23,942 nt of DNA from CAYNGH01 sp964396845 (lineage in GTDB: Bacteria; Vulcanimicrobiota; JAJTBE01; CAYNGH01): NCBI GenBank assembly GCA_964396845.1, contig CAYNGH010000037.1, positions 1-23,942 of the forward strand, read 5' to 3'. Shown here piece after piece: positions 14,456 to 21,616 of the stretch; the first letter of the stretch is position 1, and each line of letters opens with the position of its first letter. The position numbers and the translations under genes were made by a program. A model generated the notes under the pieces. That model saw only the letters and a list, made by a program, of their open reading frames with translations, ran no database searches and was not told where the DNA came from.

Positions 14456-14526
14456 ACATGAAGGCACCGGGGATTATCTGAAAACAACATTGGCAAGGGA
14501 CTTGAGTGTCCCCGGAGGTGAAACGA

Positions 14527-15774
14527 GTGCCCAGAAACAACAACATAGTGGCAGCCCTTGATACAGGGACATCCAAAATCAGCTGCCTGATAGGGGAGAT
14601 ACACGAAAACAATGTCCTGGAAGTTATCGGGAAGGGGGCTGCTCCTTCTCATGGGATAAAGAAAGGCGCAATCACTGATATTGACGAGTGCGCCAAAACC
14701 ATTGAGCTGGCGGTAATGGAAGCGGAAAACCAGTCGGGAGTGCGGATAAATTCATTGCTGGCAGGGGTTTCCGGTGAGTTTATCGTGTCGGGAACCAGCC
14801 GTGGAAAAATCAAAATATCCGGCAAAAACCAGGAGGTAACCGACGGGGATATTGCCAAGGTCATGTCCTCGGCCCGGATGGCAAAGATATGCCAGGATCG
14901 CAGGATTCTTCATGCGGAGCCAATGGGATACCATATCGACGGCCATAACGGCATCCGGAACCCTGTGGGGATGGTGGGAAACAAGTTAGAGGTGGATGCC
15001 TATCTCATCGCCGGCGATAATACATATCTTCAGAATATTGCCCGCACTTTTCAAAAGTCAGGGCTGGAGATGGATTTGAATGACTATGTGTATTCATCTC
15101 TTGCCACTGCCAACACAGTGCTGGATGATTCCGACAAGAACTTAGGGGTTGCCCTCATCGACATGGGAGCCGGAACCACCAAGATCAATGTATTTAAGGG
15201 CGGGGTGCTGGTTCATTCCCGGGTTCTTCCCCTGGGAGGGGACAACTTGACCTATGACATCGCCATGACCTTCAAGATTCCCCTGTGCGAAGCAGAGAGC
15301 CTGAAGATTTCAAAGGGTTGCGCCTGTCCCGAGCTTCTCTCTGCAGAAGAAGAAGAAGAAGAAGTGGAAGCCATCTCTTTTTCCGAGTCGGAAACCCTGA
15401 ACATTCAGCGGAAGATGCTCTCGGAAATTATTGAAGCCAGGCTGATGGATATATTTGAAGGGGTCAGAAAAGAACTGAACCGCCTGGGGACAGGTGGAAT
15501 TTTTGTGGCAGGATCCATGCTCACCGGGGGGACTGCCCGCCTGAAACATATCAATTATCTCTCCCAGCGGGTTCTGGAGATGCCCGCCAAGATTGGCAAA
15601 CCCTGTAATATAACCGGGCTGGGAAGCTGGGCCGGAAACCCCGAGTATTCCTCGGTGACAGGGATCCTCCAGATGGCTGCGGATCGCAGGATTTCCTCGG
15701 TGGCCAGGGGGCAGTTCGGTTTTGCAAAACGTTTCTGCGGCAGGGTGTTCCAGTGGTTGCAGGATGTGTTCTGA
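14527..15774 (+). CDS. ftsA: Cell division protein FtsA
   Basis: A 415-residue actin-like ATPase that tethers FtsZ to the membrane. ALDTGTSKISCLIGE (about 10-24) is phosphate loop 1, the 1C domain follows, IDMGAGTTKINVF (about 215) is phosphate loop 2 and FVAGSMLTGG the adenosine motif. The last 20 residues (from about GQFGFAKRFCG to FQWLQDVF) can form the amphipathic membrane-targeting helix. A run of glutamates encoded by repeated GAA/GAG codons (about 15347-15366) makes a short acidic insertion. GTG 14527 lies about 7 nt after GGAGGTGA; the frame is open further upstream, but that start would overlap the ribosome site. ftsZ follows after 98 nt, which include a small CCCTG/CAGGG hairpin (15780-15792). 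Confidence 0.95.
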   Translation: MPRNNNIVAALDTGTSKISCLIGEIHENNVLEVIGKGAAPSHGIKKGAITDIDECAKTIELAVMEAENQSGVRINSLLAGVSGEFIVSGTSRGKIKISGKNQEVTDGDIAKVMSSARMAKICQDRRILHAEPMGYHIDGHNGIRNPVGMVGNKLEVDAYLIAGDNTYLQNIARTFQKSGLEMDLNDYVYSSLATANTVLDDSDKNLGVALIDMGAGTTKINVFKGGVLVHSRVLPLGGDNLTYDIAMTFKIPLCEAESLKISKGCACPELLSAEEEEEEVEAISFSESETLNIQRKMLSEIIEARLMDIFEGVRKELNRLGTGGIFVAGSMLTGGTARLKHINYLSQRVLEMPAKIGKPCNITGLGSWAGNPEYSSVTGILQMAADRRISSVARGQFGFAKRFCGRVFQWLQDVF

Positions 15775-15872
15775 TTTTGCCCTGTTACAGGGTTTCTTGT
15801 GATTTTGAAGAATAAGGGAAAAAATATAAACTTAAAACACAACCGAAGCAAGTTTTGGAAGGAGATACAGAT

Positions 15873-16964
15873 ATGTCTGACAGCCTGAATATGGAGGAAA
15901 AAACCAACCTGGAATCCTTTGCCGGGATAAAAGTGGTTGGTGTAGGGGGCGCCGGCTGTAATGCCGTGAGCAGGATGATTCAGGAAGGCCTCAAGGGAGT
16001 GGAATTTGTGGCCATAAACACCGATGCCCAGGCCCTTTTCCTCTGCGATGCGGATCAGAGGATCCATATCGGCGGAAATGTTACCAAAGGCCTTGGAGCA
16101 GGGAGCGATCCGGAAATCGGCAGAAAAGCCATCGAAGAAAACCGGGATGATATCCTTCAAGTCCTGGATGGGGCGGATATGGTCTTCATCACCTGTGGAA
16201 TGGGCGGTGGCACTGGTACCGGGGCTTCTCCGGTGCTGGCGGAACTGGCCCAGGAAGTAGGGGCACTGTCGGTGGCCGTTGTCACCAAGCCCTTCACCTT
16301 CGAAGGCCGTATGCGCATGATGATGGGAGAAAAGGGCATCAACGAACTTAAAGAACGGGTTGATACCCTCATCACCATCCCCAACGATCGCCTTCTCCAC
16401 GTGGTTGACAAGAAAACTCCCCTCATCGATGCCTTCCGTGTTGCCGACAATGTTCTTCGTCACGGTGTCCAGGGCATATCGGACATCATTACCACGCCGG
16501 GCCTGATTAATGTTGACTTTGCCGACATTCAGACAGTGATGAAAAACGCCGGCTCAGCTCTCATGGGCATTGGACACGGCACCGGGGAGTCCAGGGCCAT
16601 CGATGCCGCCAAGGCAGCCATCTCCAGCCCACTGCTGGAAGCCACCATCGAAGGAGCCAAGGGGGTTCTCTTCAACATCACCGGCGGTCAGGACATGTCA
16701 CTGTTGGAAGTTAACGAAGCCGCGGAGATTATATCCCAGGCAGTGGATCCCGATGCCCGGATAATATTCGGCGCAGTCATCGATGAACGGCTGGAAGGGG
16801 AAGTCCGCATCACCGTTATCGCCACGGGATTCCAGGCAGCCCAGTCTTCTGCTCAATATGAAACCCATCGCTTCGCTCATGATGACGAGAACGAATTCAA
16901 GCCCCTCATGTCCTCGGAAGAGATTGACGCAATCCCAGCATTTATCAGGAGGAAAACTGGTTAA
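15873..16964 (+). CDS. ftsZ: Cell division protein FtsZ
   Basis: A 363-residue tubulin-like GTPase forming the Z-ring. VGVGGAGCNAVSRM starts the nucleotide-binding core, CGMGGGTGTGASP is the tubulin signature, and INVDFADI is the catalytic T7 loop. The disordered linker is very short, and the tail DAIPAFIRRKTG matches the FtsA-binding C-terminal peptide. The ATG at 15873 follows AAGGAGAT at good spacing; an in-frame TTG 18 nt upstream overlaps that site and is unlikely. The stop TAA overlaps the nrdR ATG by one base (TAATG). An AT-rich stretch (15810-15845) just upstream might hold its own promoter. Confidence 0.98.
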   Translation: MSDSLNMEEKTNLESFAGIKVVGVGGAGCNAVSRMIQEGLKGVEFVAINTDAQALFLCDADQRIHIGGNVTKGLGAGSDPEIGRKAIEENRDDILQVLDGADMVFITCGMGGGTGTGASPVLAELAQEVGALSVAVVTKPFTFEGRMRMMMGEKGINELKERVDTLITIPNDRLLHVVDKKTPLIDAFRVADNVLRHGVQGISDIITTPGLINVDFADIQTVMKNAGSALMGIGHGTGESRAIDAAKAAISSPLLEATIEGAKGVLFNITGGQDMSLLEVNEAAEIISQAVDPDARIIFGAVIDERLEGEVRITVIATGFQAAQSSAQYETHRFAHDDENEFKPLMSSEEIDAIPAFIRRKTG

Positions 16965-17455
16965 TGAAATGCCCCTTCTGCCACAATCTTGACAGCCGGG
17001 TTGTGGACTCCCGCCTTATCGAGGTGGGGGACAGCATCCGCCGTCGCCGGGAGTGTCTGGAGTGCCATCAGCGCTTCACCACATATGAGCGTCACTGTGA
17101 AACTCCCCTGATGGTCATAAAGAAGGGCCGTCGCCGGGAGCCTTTCAACCTGGACAAGCTTATCCGGGGAATCTCCCGGGCCTGCAGCAAACGGGGTGTT
17201 GACAAGGCTGTCATCGAATCCATGGCCGATGATATTGAACGGGAACTGCGGGTCATATCCAACTCCGAGGTAAGCTCCGAGGATATTGGCAGAAAAGTGA
17301 TGTATCACCTGTGGAAGCTGGATGAAGTGGCATATGTGCGGTTTGCGTCGGTTTACAAGGAATTTGACCGGCTGGATATGTTTATAGAAGAAGCCAAGAG
17401 GATTCAGGCTCTGGAAGAAGGATCCGCACCTGTGGCGGCAAACTCCGGCAATTGA
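16964..17455 (+). CDS. nrdR: Transcriptional repressor NrdR
   Basis: A 163-residue NrdR, the ATP/dATP-sensing repressor of ribonucleotide reductase genes. The N-terminus MKCPFC, with CLECHQRF about 25 residues later, is the four-cysteine zinc ribbon that binds NrdR boxes. VIKKGRRREPFNLDK opens the ATP-cone domain, followed by KRGVDKAVIE and KLDEVAYVRFASVYKEF. Start ATG overlaps the ftsZ stop, so translation is probably coupled to FtsZ. No ribonucleotide reductase gene is in the window. The terminator at 17492-17523 follows. Confidence 0.97.
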   Translation: MKCPFCHNLDSRVVDSRLIEVGDSIRRRRECLECHQRFTTYERHCETPLMVIKKGRRREPFNLDKLIRGISRACSKRGVDKAVIESMADDIERELRVISNSEVSSEDIGRKVMYHLWKLDEVAYVRFASVYKEFDRLDMFIEEAKRIQALEEGSAPVAANSGN

Positions 17456-17491
17456 TATTATCTTACATACAGGCTGTTATAATGTGACAAC

Positions 17492-17523
17492 AAAAAGGCG
17501 CATCCCGAAAGAGATGCACCTTT
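17492..17523. terminator. Bidirectional intrinsic terminator
   Basis: AAAGG(C)GCATC (17494-17504) pairs with GATGC(A)CCTTT (17513-17523) around CCGAAAGA. T-rich sequence follows on both strands, with the stronger T-run on the minus strand. It lies between the convergent nrdR and the gene ending at 17543. Confidence 0.75.
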
Positions 17524-17542
17524 GATTTTCAGGGTTTACAAA

Positions 17543-18109
17543 CTAACTGCTGGGATTCGAAGCTAAATGCCAGAGATTATCATTCTGCCTAACATCCATG
17601 GCTTCTTTCACAGTTTTGAAAGGAACGTGAATCTGATCCCCTTCTTTCACGATTTCATCCGCAGGCAGGTAAAAAACCCACAGATGGCCCACTCCTGCTC
17701 CCACAGGCCCCAGGTTGCTACCCAACAACTCGGCTCCCACAAACAAGGAGTGTTGTCCCCGTCCCTGCCAACCATCTTTTAAGAACTGGAAATCCAGGTG
17801 TTGTAATTCATCCTTCTGGATTAATCCGTCTTTTTCTCTTACCATCAAAGGTTTCTGCTCATTGCCATCGATTCTTACAGCTGTTACTTCTTTATCGGTC
17901 CAGAGGGCATACTTCTCCCCCACTTCATCTCGATGAACTCCAGATGGCTCGAATTCTTCCACCGGCTTCCAAGCCCCTTCATCATTTTGCTTCACCAATA
18001 CCGGGTCGGTTTCTTCCTGCCGCCTGAAGCCGACACTTACCTTGAACTGCTGATCATGATTATAAACAGGATGCTTCCTGAAACGCAGGTTATCTGAACA
18101 TGTATCCAT
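17543..18109 (-). CDS. Hypothetical protein, unrecognised family
   Basis: A 188-residue soluble protein with no signal peptide or membrane segment. I do not recognise it. It is rich in charged residues and short beta-like runs (FKVSVGFRR, TAVRIDG, HLWVFYLPADEIVKEGDQIHVPF, given here as segments). The end of the protein (GAGVGHLWVFYLP, then an acidic turn and VPFKTVKEAMDV) looks like a compact beta domain. ATG 18109 has GAGAGGAG 8 nt upstream; a GTG at 18127 is in frame but would overlap that site. It has its own good promoter (18192-18220) and terminator, so it is a single-gene unit between nrdR and argF. Confidence 0.7.
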   Translation of the reverse strand: MDTCSDNLRFRKHPVYNHDQQFKVSVGFRRQEETDPVLVKQNDEGAWKPVEEFEPSGVHRDEVGEKYALWTDKEVTAVRIDGNEQKPLMVREKDGLIQKDELQHLDFQFLKDGWQGRGQHSLFVGAELLGSNLGPVGAGVGHLWVFYLPADEIVKEGDQIHVPFKTVKEAMDVRQNDNLWHLASNPSS

Positions 18110-18191
18110 CAAAAAAACTCCTCTCACTTAACAGCTCCCGGGACAGCTTTTTCGTTGCCATCGCCGGGAAAAAACTTGCCTTAATCGAGCT

Positions 18192-18220
18192 ATTGTAAGG
18201 TATATGCCAAGGAGAGTCAA
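18192..18220 (-). promoter_or_regulatory. Sigma-70/sigma-A type promoter of the 188-aa hypothetical gene
   Basis: On the minus strand TTGACT (18220-18215), exactly 17 nt, then TACAAT (18197-18192): 5/6 matches in each hexamer. It would give a leader of about 75 nt before ATG 18109. Confidence 0.7.
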
Positions 18221-18294
18221 TTGAAAAAATGTTAACATTCGACCAGTAACATCTGCCACCGGAATTCGAAATAAAATAACCAACTCCTGACGGA

Positions 18295-19230
18295 TCATCT
18301 CATCATCAGAGCCATGAGGGCTTTTTGGACGTGGAGCCGGTTTTCCGCCTCGTCCCATACTGCAGATCTGGGGCCGTCCAGGACCTCGTCGGTTATCTCC
18401 TGTCCCCGGTGGGCAGGGAGGCAGTGAAGAACGATTCCGTGATCCTCGGCGTGTTCCATCAGTTTCGAGTTCACCTGGTATGGGGCAAATTCCTTGAGCC
18501 TTGAGGCTTCGTCCTTTTCATCCCCCATACTTACCCAAACATCGGTATATATGGCGTGGGCTCCTTTTACCGCAGTGACGGGATCTGTGCCCAGTTCGAT
18601 GGTGGCGTTGGACTTGCTGGATATTTCCCGGGTTTTTTCGATTACTTCATCGGTGGGGAAGAATTTGTTGGGGTGAGCGCTGGCAAAGTTGACCCCAAGT
18701 TTTGCGCATATGTACATCAGAGAGTTGCACACATTGTTTCCGTCGCCGATGTATGCCAGTTTCAATCCTTCCAGGTGGCCGAATTTCTCTTCTACTGTGA
18801 ACAGATCCGCTAACACCTGGCAGGGATGTTCATAATCCGAAAGGCCGTTAATCACCGGCACCCGGGAGTAACGGGCCAGCTCCGTGATGGTGTTGTGGGA
18901 AAAAACCCTGGCCATTATGCCGTCGAGATAACGGGACAGGACCTGGGCGGTATCGCCTACGGTTTCGCCCCGGCCCAGCTGAAGATCATTGCTGGACAGG
19001 TAAAGGCCGGTACCTCCCAACTGGTATATCCCTGCTTCAAAAGAAACCCTGGTTCTGGTGGAGGGCTTTTCGAAGATCATCCCCAGCACCCGTCCCGGGA
19101 GTATATGGTGGGTCTGGCCGCTGTGGGTTTCCTGCTTGAGCCGACATGTCATGTGAAAAATCTGCCGGATCTCCTCGGTGGAAAGATCCAGGATGGAAGT
19201 GAGATGTTTGCCTTTCATGTTCTGTGCCAT
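18295..19230 (-). CDS. argF: Ornithine carbamoyltransferase
   Basis: A 311-residue OTCase, which joins carbamoyl phosphate and ornithine to give citrulline in arginine synthesis. FEKPSTRTRVSFE holds the carbamoyl-phosphate STRTR motif, HPCQVLADL the second phosphate/carbamoyl loop, DVWVSMGDE the ornithine SMG loop, and HCLPAHRGQEI the catalytic Cys loop. ATG 19230 follows GGAGG at 6-nt spacing; an in-frame start upstream would add 19 non-homologous residues and cross the ribosome site. No other arg gene is adjacent, so anabolic ArgF is assumed by default. Its leader contains two competing hairpins (19277-19311). Confidence 0.96.
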   Translation of the reverse strand: MAQNMKGKHLTSILDLSTEEIRQIFHMTCRLKQETHSGQTHHILPGRVLGMIFEKPSTRTRVSFEAGIYQLGGTGLYLSSNDLQLGRGETVGDTAQVLSRYLDGIMARVFSHNTITELARYSRVPVINGLSDYEHPCQVLADLFTVEEKFGHLEGLKLAYIGDGNNVCNSLMYICAKLGVNFASAHPNKFFPTDEVIEKTREISSKSNATIELGTDPVTAVKGAHAIYTDVWVSMGDEKDEASRLKEFAPYQVNSKLMEHAEDHGIVLHCLPAHRGQEITDEVLDGPRSAVWDEAENRLHVQKALMALMMR

Positions 19231-19276
19231 TGTTGTCCTCCGTTTACTTTGATAATTAATTGTTCCGCCGGTCAAA

Positions 19277-19311
19277 CTCCTTTGCATAGCAAAAGGAGGG
19301 GGTTACCCTCC
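19277..19311 (-). promoter_or_regulatory. Two mutually exclusive hairpins in the argF leader
   Basis: On the plus strand GGAGGG (19295-19300) can pair with CCCTCC (19306-19311), or its GGAG can pair, together with AAA, with CTCCTTT (19277-19283). The two stems share 19295-19298 and so cannot coexist. They lie 47-81 nt before the argF start codon. An attenuator-like or translational control element is possible; no T-run marks a terminator. Confidence 0.35.
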
Positions 19312-19336
19312 CGGTGAAGCAATCTTATCCAGATGC

Positions 19337-19365
19337 GAAATAAATCCTCTTTTTTGTCGATTCAA
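19337..19365 (-). promoter_or_regulatory. Candidate argF promoter
   Basis: On the minus strand TTGAAT (19365-19360), a 17-nt spacer and TATTTC (19342-19337). The -35 matches 4/6 and the -10 only 3/6. It would produce a leader of about 100 nt containing both hairpins. Confidence 0.25.
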
Positions 19366-19528
19366 TTTTTTTCGTGGTTATGCCGTTGTATCTCCGGAGG
19401 GAAGTGTTTCCATGGCGTTATTGCATCCTGTTTTCAGATAAAGAGGGTTAGAATAATACTTATCGAAAAGGATAATAATCCATGGGGGAAGGTATTATCA
19501 TTCAGTATCCGAGGAGGGATTGAATCAA

Positions 19529-19954
19529 ATGGACTTATCCAGGTTTGAAAGGTTGATAAAAGGCATCGTGGAGAAGACCCGTTGCAGGGAAGAGTTTATT
19601 GGAGATGACGAGAATCCTGAATACAAGCTGACATTTCAGGTGGAGGAAGACCCCACCCGAAAGCAGGAGATTCGGGTCTGGCCCTTTGATGAGGATGGCC
19701 ACGATTTTGTCCGGATGATGACATATATCGGCAAGAAACAGGATTTTTCCAAGGCCCAGCTTATATCCTTCCTGGATCTTAATGCATCCCTGCGCTTCGG
19801 CTCCATCGGGATATTTCAGGGGGAAGTGGTGATGATATGCACTGCCCTGTTTGCCAGCGTGGTGGATGAAGACCGGGTCATCAACCAGATGAAATATCTC
19901 ATCAAAATGGCCGACAGTTTTGAAAAGCAGATGGTTGGCCTCGACAGGAAGTAA
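19529..19954 (+). CDS. YbjN-like (type III secretion chaperone-fold) protein
   Basis: A 141-residue cytoplasmic acidic protein. Its plan fits the YbjN/chaperone-like family: an N-terminal helix (LSRFERLIKGIVEK), a long beta-sheet section (YKLTFQVEE, QEIRVWPF, DFVRMMTYIG), then LISFLDLNASLRFGSIGIFQGEVVMICTALF in pieces, and a C-terminal helix (INQMKYLIKMADSFEKQM). LxxLNxxxxxxxxxxxxGxV resembles the conserved centre of such proteins. Function in bacteria is mostly unknown. ATG 19529 has GAGGAGG 11 nt upstream; an in-frame TTG at 19520 is too close to that site. Ends in the terminator at 20039. Confidence 0.55.
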   Translation: MDLSRFERLIKGIVEKTRCREEFIGDDENPEYKLTFQVEEDPTRKQEIRVWPFDEDGHDFVRMMTYIGKKQDFSKAQLISFLDLNASLRFGSIGIFQGEVVMICTALFASVVDEDRVINQMKYLIKMADSFEKQMVGLDRK

Positions 19955-20038
19955 ACAGCTGACAACTTTAAAATATAAATTAAAAGGCGGTAAGTTATAG
20001 GTTTTATGGTCTGATATCTTTTATCCGCCTTTCATTTT

Positions 20039-20070
20039 ACCCCCTTCTGCTGATTGGGGGTTTTTGTTTT
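20039..20070 (+). terminator. Intrinsic terminator of the YbjN-like gene
   Basis: ACCCCC (20039-20044) pairs with GGGGGT (20056-20061) and is followed by TTTTTGTTTT. Confidence 0.8.
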
Positions 20071-20076
20071 GTAGAG

Positions 20077-20104
20077 TAAAAAGGCCCTGAAAAATCAGGG
20101 CCTT
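20077..20104 (-). terminator. Intrinsic terminator of the clostripain-like gene
   Basis: A perfect 10-bp stem, AAGGCCCTGA / TCAGGGCCTT (20081-20090 and 20095-20104), followed on the minus strand by a T-run. The peptidase stop codon is 22 nt upstream. Confidence 0.85.
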
Positions 20105-20125
20105 GTGGTTAAATATAATGTCAGC

Positions 20126-21382
20126 CTATGCCTCGGCTTTTGGTTGTTTCACTTGCTCCGGGGCATTCTGAATTTTGTCGTAAATTTTGTCGATAGCTTC
20201 ATCCCACAATGTCCGCTTGGCATAATCCACATCTTTATAACCGGTGCGGACTCCGCCGTAAGTGGGAAGCTCCGCGGACAGGCCATGGGCATTGGGATGA
20301 CGGCTGGAGTGCTGTTCTGCAATGACGGCGTTCTGAATGGCTTTCATCATGCCCTTTGCCGCGGTTTTCAGCTTGTCATCGCTGATTTTATCGTTGTTTA
20401 CGACATTCTCGGCGAAATGAAACTGATCCCTCAGGCCGTTGCTGAAATACTCGCTCTTGCGGATACAGTCCTTGAGTACGTCGTTGGGAGTATCGGTGAG
20501 GATAATCTGGCTGGAAAACAGGTTGGTGGCATCGGCAACGCCTTTCATCATTTTAAGATCCACTGCTGAAAGGGTGGGAAGGCTGTATTGTTCTTTTTCC
20601 GCATGTTCGATGATCTTTTCTGCCAACTGACGGGGAGAGATGTTCAGACGTTTGCTCAGGGCGACATTGAACTCCGACAGGGTTTTCCTGGTGAGAAGAG
20701 GAGTGTAGTTCCAGCCCGTGCCTCCTTCGTTTTGCTGGGAGCCCACCATATAGCCGACCCCTGCTTCATTCATCTCGTGGGCCACCTCGGTGGTAGCCAT
20801 CAGGCAACAGTCGAATCCAAGAACATCAATATCCTTGCCGGACATCTCTACGGCTTTCCGGATATCCGGCAGGGACATAAAATCCCTGTGGCTGCTGTCG
20901 TCAACAGCTCCCTGCCATCCCGCGCCATGGCTTCCGATGACCAGAGCATAATGCTGGGCGGGATATTTCTCTACTCCAAACTTGATGAAGTCCGCCAGCA
21001 CCTTTGGATCTGCCATGTTCACCGGGCCTAAGCTTTCCAGGGGAGGAGATGTAATCTTGCTGGTGTCATCGCTTTGAATCAGGTAGTAACGCTCACAGTT
21101 GCGTCCCTCATCCAGCTGAACCACCAGGTTCATGTTTTCCGTGGAGCCTACCACTTCCATTTCGTTGACATCTGCCTTGATGAACCGGAGCAGATTGTTG
21201 TCGGCAGCGGCATAATGCATAAAGGTCCACTTCTTCAAAGGAGCGTCCGAATTTCCCCCTTGATTCAGTGAAACCTGATCCTTCACCTGGGTTTCTTCAC
21301 TGCTTTTCTTAAGATTGGTTTTACCTGTAGCCTGGGGAATGGTATTTGCCATATTCTGGCCGATTCTGCCGATGTCACTCAT
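20126..21382 (-). CDS. Clostripain-family (C11) cysteine peptidase
   Basis: A 418-residue protein of peptidase family C11. WTFMHYAAADNNL (52-64) is the family opening, VIGSHGAGW (148-156) contains catalytic His152, and LGFDCCLMAT (188-197) holds the nucleophile, most likely Cys193 of DCCLM (family: DACLM). VGSQQNEGGTGWNY is the next conserved stretch. Characterised members cleave after Arg or Lys and many are secreted and self-processed. Here no signal peptide is visible: the first 48 residues are polar, rich in Ser/Gln/Asn/Lys, probably disordered. The protein is therefore cytoplasmic, exported by another route, or released by lysis. ATG 21382 follows GGAGG; it has its own promoter-like -10 and terminator. 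Confidence 0.9.
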   Translation of the reverse strand: MSDIGRIGQNMANTIPQATGKTNLKKSSEETQVKDQVSLNQGGNSDAPLKKWTFMHYAAADNNLLRFIKADVNEMEVVGSTENMNLVVQLDEGRNCERYYLIQSDDTSKITSPPLESLGPVNMADPKVLADFIKFGVEKYPAQHYALVIGSHGAGWQGAVDDSSHRDFMSLPDIRKAVEMSGKDIDVLGFDCCLMATTEVAHEMNEAGVGYMVGSQQNEGGTGWNYTPLLTRKTLSEFNVALSKRLNISPRQLAEKIIEHAEKEQYSLPTLSAVDLKMMKGVADATNLFSSQIILTDTPNDVLKDCIRKSEYFSNGLRDQFHFAENVVNNDKISDDKLKTAAKGMMKAIQNAVIAEQHSSRHPNAHGLSAELPTYGGVRTGYKDVDYAKRTLWDEAIDKIYDKIQNAPEQVKQPKAEA

Positions 21383-21414
21383 ATTGTATCCTCCATTAAT
21401 ATCTTGTAAAAATA

Positions 21415-21443
21415 ATTATATACTGTTTTGATGCATAAAACCA
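21415..21443 (-). promoter_or_regulatory. Candidate promoter of the clostripain-like gene
   Basis: On the minus strand a perfect TATAAT (21420-21415) lies 32 nt before the start codon. The -35 at 17-nt spacing is TGGTTT, a poor match, so an activator or extended -10 may be involved. Confidence 0.4.
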
Positions 21444-21562
21444 TTAACATATTGTTAACAAATTACCAAAAAAACATGGCAGGCCAAGAACACAGTTGCC
21501 GGCCCTTTGTAGATGTAATCCTTGTCCATGCCTCTGCAACAGTCAGCCTGCCGGGGATTTGC

Positions 21563-21592
21563 AAAGAAAAAAGGCGGAATAATCCGCCTTTT
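21563..21592 (-). terminator. Intrinsic terminator of the HsdR_N-like gene
   Basis: AAAAGGCGGA / TCCGCCTTTT (21569-21578, 21583-21592) is a perfect 10-bp stem with a 4-nt loop; on the minus strand TTTTTTCTTT follows. The gene stop is at 21617. Confidence 0.85.
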
Positions 21593-21616
21593 GAAAAATC
21601 ATGGATTCTGTGGTGG

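Larger units (their letters stand above)
14182..14526 (+). other. Non-coding region upstream of ftsA
   Basis: 345 nt without a convincing gene. It holds an inverted repeat (14223-14262), a short AT-rich stretch near 14290-14310 that could include a promoter, the palindrome GCCTGCAGGC (14359-14368), a terminator-like hairpin (14406-14455) and the ftsA ribosome site (GGAGGTGA at 14514-14521). Confidence 0.6.

Noticed and set aside
15555..16463. 302-codon open frame antisense to the ftsA end and ftsZ
   Set aside because: Fully explained by the two conserved plus-strand genes; the translation has no recognisable domain.
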